21,530 nucleotides of DNA, taken from the NCBI GenBank assembly GCA_038235385.1, contig JBBSTY010000066.1:1-21530 (forward strand), read 5' to 3'. The notes beneath the pieces were generated by a model that was not told the DNA's origin, ran no database searches, and was given only the letters and a program-made list of their open reading frames with translations. Shown piece by piece: positions 1 through 8,396 of the stretch. The first letter of the stretch is position 1. Every line of letters starts with the position of its first letter. Origin of the DNA: JBBSTY01 sp038235385 (GTDB lineage: Bacteria > Actinomycetota > Acidimicrobiia > Acidimicrobiales > Acidimicrobilacustridaceae). A program made the position numbers and the translations under genes.

Positions 1-116
1 CCCGGCTCGGCGGGTATTTCGAGGCCGACACGGATCAGCTCCCCCCGGAGCGCGAGGAGCTCGAGGACATCGCCCGCGCGGACGACGGCGCGGGACGGGG
101 AGCGGAACCGGCGTGA
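1..116 (+). CDS. mrpC: Mrp/Mnh antiporter subunit C, C-terminal end (partial)
   Basis: Only the last 37 codons are in the window, read in frame 3 and ending in TGA at 114-116. The tail contains the residues YFEADTDQL followed by an acidic, Glu/Asp-rich stretch, as expected for the hydrophilic cytoplasmic end of an MrpC (NuoK-like) subunit. The call rests mainly on position: the gene lies directly upstream of mrpD and overlaps its GTG start by four bases (GTGA, 113-116), as C precedes D in mrp operons generally. MrpC is a small membrane subunit that helps form the ion path of the multi-subunit Na+(K+)/H+ antiporter. The membrane part lies outside the window, so the assignment is by context. 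Confidence 0.72.
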   Translation, partial: RLGGYFEADTDQLPPEREELEDIARADDGAGRGAEPA

Positions 117-1594
117 ACGCCATGCTCGCCCTCCCCATCGTGGTCCCGCTCGTCGCCGCTGCGCTCGCCGTCATCGCCACACGCGCGCCCGTCGTCCAGC
201 GGGCGCTCACCCTCGCCGGCGTCGCGGGCGCGCTCGCCGCGTCGGTCACGCTGCTCGTGCACGTCGACCGCGACGGACCCCAGGCCACCCAGGTGGGGGG
301 TTGGCCAGCTCCCCTCGGCATCACCCTGGTCGCCGATCTCTTCACGTGCCTCATGCTCGTCATCGGCCTGGCCACCGTGCTCGCCGTGCTCGCCTTCGCG
401 ATCGGCCAGCGGGGCGACGTGGAGGAACCGTCCTTCCACCCCGTCTACCTGGTGATGACCGCCGGCATCGCCCTGTCGTTCCTCACCGGGGACCTGTTCA
501 ACCTCTTCGTCGCCTTCGAGATCACCCTCACCGCGAGCTACGTCCTCATCACCCTCGGCGGGGCGCGCGAGCAGGTGCGGGCCGGGATGACCTACGTGGT
601 CATCAACCTGCTCGCTTCGTTCCTGTTCGTCGTGGCCATCGCCCTTGTCTACGCGGCCACCGGGACGGTCAACTTCGCCGATCTCGCCGGACGGCTCGCC
701 ACCGTGCCCTCCGAGCTCCGCACCGCCCTCTCGCTCCTGCTCCTGGTGGTCTTCGGCATCAAGGCGGCGATCTTCCCGCTGTTCTTCTGGCTCCCCGACT
801 CGTACCCCACGGCCCGGACACCGGTCACCGCGGTCTTCGCCGGGCTGCTCACCAAGGTGGGTGTCTACGCGATCATCCGGACCCAGACGCTGCTGTTCCC
901 GGACAACCACCAGTCGACGATCCTGCTCGTCATCGCCGGCTTCACCATGGTCGTCGGGGTGCTCGGCGCCATCGCCCAGGACGACATGAAGCGGATCCTG
1001 TCCTTCCACATCGTGAGCCAGATCGGCTACATGATCCTGGGCGTCGGTCTCTTCACCGTCAGCGGGATCGCCGGCGCCGTGTTCTTCGTGCTGCACCAGA
1101 TCCCGGTGAAGGCCAGCCTGTTCCTCGTCGGCGGGCTCGTGGAGCACGACGCCGGCTCCACCAAGCTGAGCAAGGTCGGCGGGCTGGTGCGGCGCATCCC
1201 CCTCGCAGCGGTCCTCTTCCTCGTCGCTGCCCTGAGCCTGGCGGGCATCCCCCCGCTCTCGGGCTTCGTCGGCAAGCTGGCGCTCGTGTCCGCAGGCCTC
1301 GGCGCGCAGGAGTACGTGATCATCGCCGTGAGCCTGCTGGTGAGCGTCGGCACGCTGTTCTCGATGGTGAAGATCTGGAACGGCGTCTTCTGGGGATCCG
1401 CCGAGGAACCCACCCCGGCGATGCTCGCCGACGAGGCGGTGCACACACCCGTGCTGATGAAGGGCGCCACCGTTGCCCTCGTGGGGCTGACGCTCGTGAT
1501 CGCGTTCGCGGCCGGACCGATCTACGAGCTCTGCGAACGGGCGGCGGTCGACCTGCTCGACCCGACCCGCTACCTGGCGGCGGTGCGCGGATGA
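113..1594 (+). CDS. mrpD: Monovalent cation/H+ antiporter subunit D (MrpD/MnhD)
   Basis: A 493-residue integral membrane protein of the NuoL/M/N-like proton-translocating family, of normal length for MrpD. Many hydrophobic helices run the whole length. The family's key charged residues are visible: Glu136 in LFVAFEITLTASY, Lys217 in GIKAAIFPLFFWLPDSYPTA and Lys248 in LLTKVGVYAI; they correspond to the conserved Glu and Lys residues of MrpD and complex I antiporter-like subunits. Together with MrpA it is thought to carry protons and Na+/K+ across the membrane for pH and salt homeostasis. The GTG start at 113 overlaps the mrpC stop, and the stop (1592-1594) overlaps the mrpE start in ATGA, so translation is probably coupled. 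The family call is certain; the ion specificity cannot be read from sequence. Confidence 0.95.
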   Translation: MNAMLALPIVVPLVAAALAVIATRAPVVQRALTLAGVAGALAASVTLLVHVDRDGPQATQVGGWPAPLGITLVADLFTCLMLVIGLATVLAVLAFAIGQRGDVEEPSFHPVYLVMTAGIALSFLTGDLFNLFVAFEITLTASYVLITLGGAREQVRAGMTYVVINLLASFLFVVAIALVYAATGTVNFADLAGRLATVPSELRTALSLLLLVVFGIKAAIFPLFFWLPDSYPTARTPVTAVFAGLLTKVGVYAIIRTQTLLFPDNHQSTILLVIAGFTMVVGVLGAIAQDDMKRILSFHIVSQIGYMILGVGLFTVSGIAGAVFFVLHQIPVKASLFLVGGLVEHDAGSTKLSKVGGLVRRIPLAAVLFLVAALSLAGIPPLSGFVGKLALVSAGLGAQEYVIIAVSLLVSVGTLFSMVKIWNGVFWGSAEEPTPAMLADEAVHTPVLMKGATVALVGLTLVIAFAAGPIYELCERAAVDLLDPTRYLAAVRG

Positions 1595-2181
1595 GCCGCG
1601 TGCTGCGCATCCTCGTGCTCGGCGCCATCTGGGTCGCGCTGTGGGCGGAGATCAGCGTCGCCAACGTGGTCTGGGGCCTCGTCGTCGCCATCGGGGTCAC
1701 CCTCGCCTTCGGCGCGTTGGAACCGCCGAACGACAACGGGATCCGTCCCATCGCCGCTGCCCGGTTCGCGGCCCGGTTCGCGGTGATGCTCGTGCGGTCC
1801 ACCTGGTCGGTCGTGGTCGAGGTGCTCCGGCCCGAGCTCGCGCTCGCCGAGGCCATCGTCGCCGTGCCCCTCCACACCCACGATCCCGTCATCATCACCA
1901 TGGTGGCGAACGGGATCACGCTCACGCCCGGGACGCTCACGGTGGACCTCGGACCCGAGCCCGGTCCCGGCGAGGAGCGGATCCTCTACGTGCACGCGCT
2001 CAAGTTGACCTCCGCCGACGACATCATCGCCGGCGCGCATGCGCTCGAGGCACTCGCAACGGCCGCGTTCCCGCCGCCGAGTCCCCTCGCGGATCCAACC
2101 GCCGCCGGGACGGGAGCGGACGAGACGACCGCAGGTGCGCCCGGCCCCGTCGACCCGACCATCTCCGGGGAGCAACGGTGA
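1591..2181 (+). CDS. mrpE: Na+/H+ antiporter subunit E (MrpE/MnhE)
   Basis: A 196-residue protein with two or three N-terminal membrane segments (about residues 5-45 and a further one near 60-75) followed by a soluble domain. The soluble part contains ITMVANGITLTPGTLTVDL, which matches the conserved 'ITLTPGT' signature of MrpE. MrpE is an accessory membrane subunit needed for full assembly and activity of the antiporter. The ATG at 1591 lies inside the mrpD stop (ATGA) and the TGA at 2179-2181 overlaps the mrpF GTG. The last about 35 residues are a Pro/Ala/Thr/Gly-rich tail beyond the family core, which makes this protein somewhat longer than typical MrpE (about 160 residues). I see no function for the tail. 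Confidence 0.93.
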   Translation: MSRVLRILVLGAIWVALWAEISVANVVWGLVVAIGVTLAFGALEPPNDNGIRPIAAARFAARFAVMLVRSTWSVVVEVLRPELALAEAIVAVPLHTHDPVIITMVANGITLTPGTLTVDLGPEPGPGEERILYVHALKLTSADDIIAGAHALEALATAAFPPPSPLADPTAAGTGADETTAGAPGPVDPTISGEQR

Positions 2182-2438
2182 GCATCGTGATCGCCACCTC
2201 GTTCGGCCTGATCGGACTCGGCGCCATCGCCACCCTCGTGCGGTTGCTCAAGGGACCCACCCTGGCCGACCGCATCGTCGCCACCGACCTCCTCCTCACC
2301 CTGCTGATGGGCGCGGCGGCGGTCGAGTCGGCGCGATCGGGCGAACAGGTCTACCTCGTGGTGATGGTCGTGATCGCCGTCGTCGGCTTCCTCGGCACCG
2401 CCTCGGTCGCCCGGTACATGGAGCACACCGCCCCATGA
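2178..2438 (+). CDS. mrpF: Na+/H+ antiporter subunit F (MrpF/MnhF)
   Basis: A small 86-residue membrane protein with three hydrophobic helices, at about residues 3-21, 35-51 and 58-76. The conserved cytoplasmic loop between the first two helices reads LLKGPTLADRIVATD, the typical MrpF motif (RxxxGPTxxDRxxAxD). MrpF is one of the small accessory subunits of the Mrp antiporter, a membrane complex exchanging Na+ or K+ for H+. The GTG start at 2178 overlaps the mrpE stop in GTGA, and the stop overlaps the mrpG start in ATGA; this supports the chosen start and tight translational coupling. Length and topology are normal for the family. Confidence 0.94.
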   Translation: MSIVIATSFGLIGLGAIATLVRLLKGPTLADRIVATDLLLTLLMGAAAVESARSGEQVYLVVMVVIAVVGFLGTASVARYMEHTAP

Positions 2439-2761
2439 TCGCCACCGATGTCCTGAGCGCCTGTTTCCTCATCGGTGGCGCGGCGCTGTCGTTGATCGCG
2501 GGGATCGGCGTCCTGCGCCTCCCCGATGTCCTGGCGCGCATGCACGCGGCCACCAAGCCGGCGACGCTCGGACTGGTGATGCTCGCCATCGGAGCTGCGC
2601 TCGCCGTGACCTCGATCGCCGAGACGATCACGTTGATCCTCGTCGTCATGCTCCAGTTCCTGACGGTGCCGGCCGGCGCGCACCTCGTGGGCCGGGTGGC
2701 CGCCCGAGCCGGCGTGGAGCGCGACGACCTGGTGCTCGACGAGCTCCCCCGTACCGACTGA
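2435..2761 (+). CDS. mrpG: Na+/H+ antiporter subunit G (MrpG/MnhG)
   Basis: A 108-residue membrane protein with three hydrophobic helices. The loop after the first helix reads GVLRLPDVLARMHAATKPATLG, carrying the RLPDxxxRxHAxTKxxTLG pattern that defines MrpG (PhaG/YufB). It is the last gene of the operon, as in most mrp clusters. Its ATG at 2435 sits within the mrpF stop codon. The C-terminal about 25 residues are hydrophilic and acidic, likely cytoplasmic. A GC-rich inverted repeat follows the stop, and the next gene has its own promoter, so the operon probably ends here. Confidence 0.94.
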   Translation: MIATDVLSACFLIGGAALSLIAGIGVLRLPDVLARMHAATKPATLGLVMLAIGAALAVTSIAETITLILVVMLQFLTVPAGAHLVGRVAARAGVERDDLVLDELPRTD

Positions 2762-2765
2762 CAGC

Positions 2766-2778
2766 CGCGCGACGCGCG
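2766..2778 (+). terminator. Possible weak terminator hairpin after mrpG
   Basis: CGCGC-GAC-GCGCG forms a perfect 5-bp stem with a 3-base loop beginning five bases after the mrpG stop codon. Further GC-rich self-complementary sequence follows at about 2786-2800. There is no T-tract, so this is only a candidate for a hairpin that closes the mrp transcript. Confidence 0.25.
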
Positions 2779-2829
2779 TGTCCCGTGGCCGCGCGGCGGC
2801 ACCGCCATCGGTCGCCCTGCCCGTGCGTC

Positions 2830-2848
2830 GATACCCGGCCGGGGTATC
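2830..2848. promoter_or_regulatory. CsoR operator, overlapping a -10 element
   Basis: GATACCCGGCCGGGGTATC is an inverted repeat with perfect 7-base arms (GATACCC / GGGTATC) around GGCCG. Known CsoR sites have the ATACCC...GGGTAT architecture, and the next gene encodes CsoR. The right arm overlaps TATCCT (2845-2850), a TAnnnT-type -10 hexamer, so bound repressor would block RNA polymerase. I infer copper-relieved autorepression. No convincing -35 element is visible. Confidence 0.75.
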
Positions 2849-2883
2849 CTGGGAGCTCGACGACCACGAAGGAGCACGGGCAG

Positions 2884-3174
2884 ATGGCCGGAACGAGCCG
2901 CGGGTACACCGCGAGCAAGCAGCAGTTGCAGAACCGGCTGGCCCGCATCGAGGGTCAGGTCCGAGGAGTGTCCAAGATGGTCGACGAGGACCGCTACTGC
3001 ATCGACGTGCTCACCCAGATCAACTCGATCCAGGCCGCCCTCGACAAGGTGTCGCTCGGCCTGCTCGACGGCCACGCCCGTCACTGCCTCATCGGCGGGC
3101 ACGGGGGCCCGACCGACCCCGACGATCAGGTGGCCGAGCTCATGGGCGCGGTTGGCCGCATGCTCTCGCGCTGA
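2884..3174 (+). CDS. csoR: CsoR-type copper-sensing transcriptional repressor
   Basis: A 96-residue all-helical protein of the CsoR/RcnR (DUF156) family, which releases its operator when Cu(I) binds. The Cu(I) ligands of CsoR are present: Cys39 in DRYCIDVL, and His64 and Cys68 in GHARHC (the Cys, His-x3-Cys set of the M. tuberculosis protein). The second-shell Tyr38, preceding Cys39, and a Glu in the last helix (VAELMGAV) are also kept. The N-terminal helix NRLARIEGQVRGVSKMVDEDRYC is the family hallmark. I chose the ATG at 2884 because AAGGAG at 2869-2874 lies 9 bases upstream and the 33 extra codons upstream are not family-like. The predicted operator is 36 bases before the start. No copper ATPase or CopZ gene is adjacent, so its targets beyond itself must be elsewhere. 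A different thiol-reactive ligand is possible, but the ligands fit copper best. Confidence 0.9.
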   Translation: MAGTSRGYTASKQQLQNRLARIEGQVRGVSKMVDEDRYCIDVLTQINSIQAALDKVSLGLLDGHARHCLIGGHGGPTDPDDQVAELMGAVGRMLSR

Positions 3175-3213
3175 CGCGACTCGATCGCCCGTGGTCCTCC
3201 ACTGGCCGTCGCC

Positions 3214-3234
3214 CCGACCGCTCGCGACGTTCGG
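3214..3234. terminator. Possible convergent terminator hairpin
   Basis: CCGACCG and CGTTCGG (3214-3220 and 3228-3234) can pair with one mismatch around a 7-base loop. The element lies in the 60-base gap between the ends of csoR (+) and the PPOX gene (-), immediately next to the latter's stop. It has no T-tract on either strand, so the call is tentative. Confidence 0.25.
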
Positions 3235-3741
3235 TCACGCCCGGGGGAGGAACTCGGCGGTGGTGCCGCCGAGCTCGGTGGGTTCCATCCCCAACTTGCG
3301 GTGGTCCCAGGATCGGATGCGGTCGACCTTCACCCGCACGGCGCAGCGCTTCACCAGCATGAACTCGACGAAGGGCTTGACCTCGTCGGAGTAGGGCCCG
3401 GTGTAGCGCTCCCACACGTCGACACCGACGGCCCACAGCTGGTCGGGGTCCTCGGTCAGGTCCACCGTGCCCTCGATCGAGACGCCCCGCAGCGTGTCGT
3501 AGGTCCACCCGTCCTCGATGCTCACGACGATGCGCGGATCGCGGCGCAGGTTCACCGCCTTCTGCGACTTGATCTTGGTCTCGAACCAGATCTCGCCGTC
3601 GATCACCCCGTACCACATGGCCACCAGGTGGGGCATGCCGTTCGGGCCGATCGTGGCCATGGTCGCCGTGCGGCTCTGCTCGATGAACGTGGCGATCTCG
3701 TCGTCGGTCATCGCGATCTGGCTGCGTTGGTTGGTGCCCAT
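3235..3741 (-). CDS. PPOX/F420-type split beta-barrel flavin-binding oxidoreductase family protein
   Basis: A 168-residue protein of the pyridoxamine 5'-phosphate oxidase-like family, which includes many F420- or FMN-binding reductases in actinobacteria. The pattern is typical: an N-terminal helix (TDDEIATFIEQSRTATMAT), the strand pair IGPNGMPHLVAMWY...DGEIWFETKI, the helix SQKAVNLRRDPRIVVSIE at about 59-76, and a C-terminal SWDHRKLGM segment (144-152). The start at 3741 (MGTNQRS) was chosen over an upstream one because GAGAGGA lies just before it and the longer N-terminus is Arg-rich and family-unlike. TACCGT at 3769-3774 could be its -10 element. The substrate is unknown, and whether the cofactor is F420, FMN or heme cannot be settled from sequence. 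The next gene upstream on the same strand is a hydrolase (gap 81 bases), which may or may not share its transcript. Confidence 0.82.
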   Translation of the reverse strand: MGTNQRSQIAMTDDEIATFIEQSRTATMATIGPNGMPHLVAMWYGVIDGEIWFETKIKSQKAVNLRRDPRIVVSIEDGWTYDTLRGVSIEGTVDLTEDPDQLWAVGVDVWERYTGPYSDEVKPFVEFMLVKRCAVRVKVDRIRSWDHRKLGMEPTELGGTTAEFLPRA

Positions 3742-3822
3742 GAGGTCCTCTCGTCGGGTGGCGTCGCGACGGTACCCCGGTCGTCGACGCACCCGACGCT
3801 GCGGCACCGCGGAACGATGCGC

Positions 3823-4638
3823 TCAGACGGCCAGCAGGCGCGACCGGAAGAGCTCGAGCACCTGGTCCAACGCCGCTCGCGTGGGTTGGCCGTCCTCGTC
3901 GATGAGGTGCTCGGTGACCACCGAGTGCGGCCACATCTCGGCATCGGGGTTGGCGTCGGCATCGTCGAGCTCGACCGCGATGAACGCCTCACCGAGCTGG
4001 TCGCGCAGGTAGCCGAACCGTTCGGGCGGCACGAGGCGATCCCCCTTGAACCGCAGACCGAGGACCTGGAGACCCTCCGACGCGCAGCGCTGCTTGACGA
4101 TCTCGAGATCCGCTGGCGAGCAATCGATCGAACGGCGCTGCCTGGCGGTGAGCGACACCGGCATCGACGGCTGGGACAGCACCGGCGCGATGAGGTTGGG
4201 ATGGGTCGCCATGGCGAGCGCGTACCCGCCGGTGAAGCACATGCCGATGGCGCCGACGCCCGGTCCGCCGCAGCGCTCGTGCTCGGCATCAGCGAGAGCC
4301 CGGAGCCACTCGACGACCGGCGAGGTGCGGTTCGTGGCCCACATCGTGAACTCGCGGCTCACGCACAACGGCAGGAGCGTCTTGGCGCCGTCGATCGCCG
4401 ATGCCGCCCGTCCACCCCCGACCGGATCACGCCCGGGCACGCCGAACAGGTGCGGCATCACGGCGGTGCACCCGATGTCGGCGACCTTGCGGGCGAACCC
4501 GGCGACCTTCGGCGTGATGCCCGGGATCTCCGCGATGACGATCACGGCGGGACCGCTCCCCTTGCGGAAGATGTCGCGCTCCTTGCCCCGGTGGACGAAG
4601 GTCGATCGGTCGAAGTCAGCCAGGTCGTCATCAGCCAT
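3823..4638 (-). CDS. Dienelactone hydrolase family protein (alpha/beta hydrolase)
   Basis: A 271-residue alpha/beta hydrolase of the dienelactone hydrolase class. Visible features are the early strand AVIVIAEIPGI with the family Glu (Glu37), the nucleophile elbow GAIGMCFTGGYALAMA with Cys134 instead of Ser, Asp200 in FKGDRLVP, and His238 in MWPHSVV; Cys134-Asp200-His238 is the likely triad. Family members hydrolyse dienelactones from chloroaromatic breakdown, but many have other or unknown ester substrates, so no pathway is claimed. There is no signal peptide, so it is cytoplasmic. I use the ATG at 4638 (MADDDLADF) rather than the one at 4686 because the extra 16 residues are not family-like; the ribosome site (GGGG) is weak. 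It is transcribed divergently from the DUF2277 gene. Confidence 0.85.
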   Translation of the reverse strand: MADDDLADFDRSTFVHRGKERDIFRKGSGPAVIVIAEIPGITPKVAGFARKVADIGCTAVMPHLFGVPGRDPVGGGRAASAIDGAKTLLPLCVSREFTMWATNRTSPVVEWLRALADAEHERCGGPGVGAIGMCFTGGYALAMATHPNLIAPVLSQPSMPVSLTARQRRSIDCSPADLEIVKQRCASEGLQVLGLRFKGDRLVPPERFGYLRDQLGEAFIAVELDDADANPDAEMWPHSVVTEHLIDEDGQPTRAALDQVLELFRSRLLAV

Positions 4639-4714
4639 CGCCCCAGTCAAGCAGGCTCGATCGATCGGAGCCGCCCCGACGCCCACCGGCGGAGCCGCGG
4701 CCCGACACCGCTCC

Positions 4715-4720
4715 TAGGAT
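4715..4720 (+). promoter_or_regulatory. Candidate -10 element for the DUF2277 gene
   Basis: TAGGAT matches the TAnnnT pattern of actinobacterial -10 boxes and lies 37 bases before the ATG, leaving room for a short leader with the GGAGG ribosome site. No clear -35 element is visible. Confidence 0.35.
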
Positions 4721-4757
4721 GGACGGCGCCCGAGGAGCAACCCATCGGAGGCCGTCC

Positions 4758-5018
4758 ATGTGCCGGAACATCACCACCCTGCGGGGTCTCGAGCCCGAGG
4801 CCACCGATGAGGAGATCGAGGCGGCGTCGCGCCAGTTCGTGCGCAAGATCACCGGCATCGCCAGACCGTCGAGGGTCACCGAGGAGCGCTTCGAGCAGGC
4901 GGTCGTCGAGATCACGTCGATCGCGACATCCCTGCTCGCCGACCTCCCGCCACGCAAGAACCCGCCGCCCACCGAACCGCCCCTGCGGCGCATCGCCCGC
5001 GAGCGCGCGTCGGCCTGA
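4758..5018 (+). CDS. DUF2277 family protein
   Basis: An 86-residue soluble protein that starts MCRNITTLRGLEP, the hallmark N-terminus of DUF2277 proteins, followed by ATDEEIEAASRQFVRKITGIARPS, also characteristic of the family. It is predicted to be helical, with a Pro/Arg-rich tail. The function of the family is unknown. The ATG at 4758 has a strong ribosome site (GGAGG at 4747-4751, spacing 6); the longer reading frame from 4719 is rejected. A hairpin follows the stop codon at once, suggesting a monocistronic transcript. The gene is divergent from the dienelactone hydrolase-like gene. Confidence 0.85.
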   Translation: MCRNITTLRGLEPEATDEEIEAASRQFVRKITGIARPSRVTEERFEQAVVEITSIATSLLADLPPRKNPPPTEPPLRRIARERASA

Positions 5019-5019
5019 C

Positions 5020-5038
5020 CGGGTGCGCCGCGTGCCCG
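5020..5038 (+). terminator. Possible terminator hairpin after the DUF2277 gene
   Basis: CGGGTGCGCCGCGTGCCCG folds into an 8-bp stem (six Watson-Crick and two G-T pairs) with a 3-base loop, starting two bases after the stop codon. It lacks a T-tract, like many terminators proposed for high-GC genomes. The rest of the 87-base gap before the ABC gene shows no clear promoter or ribosome site. Confidence 0.35.
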
Positions 5039-5105
5039 CCCACACCGACGATCAGGCATCGCCACCGCGGGACGTTCCCCTGCGCAGCATCGCTCCGACC
5101 CCTCG

Positions 5106-6092
5106 ATGACCGTGATCGAACCCCGAGCGCCGGTCATCGAAACCGATCGACTGACCAAGCGCTACGGATCCGCCCGCGGGATCGAGGACCTCGATCTGGT
5201 GGTCGATGCCGGCGAGGTGTTCGGGTTCCTCGGACCCAACGGCTCCGGGAAGTCCACCACGATCCGCACCCTCCTCGACTTCCAGCGTCCCACCAGCGGG
5301 TCGGCGCGGGTGCTCGGGCTCGACTCGACCCGTGACAGCGTGGCGATCCGCCGCCGAGTCGGGTACCTGCCGGGCGATCTCCACCTGTTCGACCGGATGA
5401 CGGGCGCCGACCACCTCAGGTGGTTCGACCGGGCCCGGGGTGGCCACGACCCCGCTTTGGTCTCGTCGCTCGTCGCCCGGTTCGAGATCACCCTGGACCG
5501 AGCGGTCGACCAGCTGTCGAAGGGCAATCGCCAGAAGGTCGGCGTGCTGCTCGCCTTCGCCCACCGCCCCGACCTCGTCATCCTCGACGAACCCACGAGC
5601 GGGCTCGATCCCCTGATGCAGGCCCAGTTCGACGACCTCGTGCGCGAGACCGCCGACGACGGCCGCAGCGTCCTGCTCTCCTCGCACTCGCTCGACGAGG
5701 TCCAACGGGTCGCCGATCGGGTCGCGATCATCCGCGAGGGTCGACTCGAGGTCACCGACACCATCGGGCACCTCCAGGACCGCGCGCCCCGCCTGCTCCA
5801 CCTCAGCTTCGGCCGCCCCGTGGACTCCACCGCGTTCGCCGAGCTCGACGAGGTCACCACGGTCGCCGCCGCGGGCAACGACCTCGACCTGACCGTCAAC
5901 GGACCGATCGCGCCGGTCCTGCACCTCGCGCTCACGCACGATCTCGTCGATCTGACGGCCCGCCACGCCGATCTCGACGAGTTGTTCCTGACCTACTACA
6001 GGGGCACGCCCGGAGGCCCGAGCCACGATGACGACCACCTCGGCGCCGACGGCCCCGGTCGAGCGTCAGCAGGGGAGGGACACCGGTCGTGA
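5106..6092 (+). CDS. ABC transporter ATP-binding protein (ABC-2 exporter type)
   Basis: A 328-residue nucleotide-binding subunit. All motifs are intact: Walker A GPNGSGKST (43-51), Q-loop region around LLDFQRPTSG, signature LSKGNRQK (137-144), Walker B LVILDEPTSGLDP (157-169) and the switch His194 in SSHSLDE. The C-terminal about 100 residues form the accessory domain seen in drug- and antibiotic-export ATPases, ending in DLDELFLTYYRG. It drives export by the permease encoded next, whose GTG start overlaps its TGA stop. The substrate is unknown; drug, lipid or peptide export are all possible. The ATG at 5106 has no obvious ribosome site, so the start is the least certain point, but the frame cannot extend far upstream without losing family similarity. 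Confidence 0.93.
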   Translation: MTVIEPRAPVIETDRLTKRYGSARGIEDLDLVVDAGEVFGFLGPNGSGKSTTIRTLLDFQRPTSGSARVLGLDSTRDSVAIRRRVGYLPGDLHLFDRMTGADHLRWFDRARGGHDPALVSSLVARFEITLDRAVDQLSKGNRQKVGVLLAFAHRPDLVILDEPTSGLDPLMQAQFDDLVRETADDGRSVLLSSHSLDEVQRVADRVAIIREGRLEVTDTIGHLQDRAPRLLHLSFGRPVDSTAFAELDEVTTVAAAGNDLDLTVNGPIAPVLHLALTHDLVDLTARHADLDELFLTYYRGTPGGPSHDDDHLGADGPGRASAGEGHRS

Positions 6093-6877
6093 ACCTCGAG
6101 ATCGCAACGCTCGATCTGACCTTCCGCCGCAGGAGCACCATCGGCTACACGGTCGGGATGGCCGTGTACGTGCTCATCGTGGTTGCGCTGTATCCGGCGT
6201 TCCGCGACTCCGCCGAGCTCGACAGCCTCACCTCGAGCTCGCCGGGCATCGCCGCGCTGTTCGGCATCTCCGGCTCGCTCACCTCGCCGACGGGGTGGCT
6301 CAACGCCAACATCTATGCCAACTTCTTCCCCCTCATCGTGTTGCTGCTCACGGTCGGCTACGGGGCCGGATGCCTGGCCGGCCAAGAGAAGGACGGGCAC
6401 CTCGAACTGGTCCTGTCGCTCCCGTTCTCCCGGGGCAGCGTGGTCGCCCAGAAGGTCATCGCCCTCGCCGTCCAGACCGCCATCTTCGCGATCCTGGTGT
6501 TCCTGACCGTCCTCGCCGGCCGCTGGTTCGATCTGAGCGTCGATGCCGGCCACCTCGCCACCGCCACCGTCGCCGTCGCCCTCCTCGGCGTGGACTTCGG
6601 TCTCCTCGCGATCGCCATCGGTGGCGCGACGGGCAATCGCGGCCTGGCCCTGGGGGTCACGTCGGTCGTCGCCGCCGCCTCGTTCCTCGTGAGCTCGATG
6701 GCGCCCCTGGTGTCGTGGCTCGAACCCGCTCGCGTCGTGTCGCTCTTCTACTGGTCGGTCGGCGACAACCAACTCGATCAGGGCATGTCTGCGGAGGCCG
6801 CGGCCGTGCTCGTCGGTGTCGGCGTCGTGCTCGCGATCGTGGCGTGGCGCGCGTTCCTCGCCCACGACCTGTCCTGA
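6089..6877 (+). CDS. ABC-2 type transporter permease
   Basis: A 262-residue membrane protein with six predicted helices at about residues 20-38, 79-98, 118-144, 158-180, 187-207 and 236-257. The cytoplasmic loop QEKDGHLELVLSLPFSR (99-115) is the conserved 'E-x-G-x-L-E-L-x-L-S-x-P-x-S-R' segment of ABC-2 permeases that couples to the ATPase. It is half the size of the permease encoded at 19720-21309, so it probably works as a homodimer with two copies of the upstream ATPase. The GTG at 6089 overlaps the ATPase stop codon. The gene runs convergently into fumC with a 46-base gap that shows no clear hairpin. Confidence 0.9.
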   Translation: MNLEIATLDLTFRRRSTIGYTVGMAVYVLIVVALYPAFRDSAELDSLTSSSPGIAALFGISGSLTSPTGWLNANIYANFFPLIVLLLTVGYGAGCLAGQEKDGHLELVLSLPFSRGSVVAQKVIALAVQTAIFAILVFLTVLAGRWFDLSVDAGHLATATVAVALLGVDFGLLAIAIGGATGNRGLALGVTSVVAAASFLVSSMAPLVSWLEPARVVSLFYWSVGDNQLDQGMSAEAAAVLVGVGVVLAIVAWRAFLAHDLS

Positions 6878-6923
6878 TCCCGCCCGCTCCCCGACGCCGT
6901 CGCCGCTGGCGCCTCCCGCACCG

Positions 6924-8372
<1,449 letters not shown>

Positions 8373-8378
8373 GCGCGG

Positions 8379-8384
8379 ACCCTA
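8379..8384 (-). promoter_or_regulatory. -10 element of a leaderless-type fumC promoter
   Basis: On the minus strand TAGGGT lies 6 bases before the fumC ATG, the spacing expected when transcription begins at the start codon itself. The same hexamer occurs before the methyltransferase at 9295. No good -35 hexamer is visible. The promoter sits within the nudC-fumC gap. Confidence 0.5.
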
Positions 8385-8396
8385 CCCGTCCGGCAG

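Noticed and set aside
35..1444. A 469-codon open frame on the minus strand
   Set aside because: It is antisense to mrpD; the very acidic and His-rich translation is typical of a reversed membrane-protein gene.
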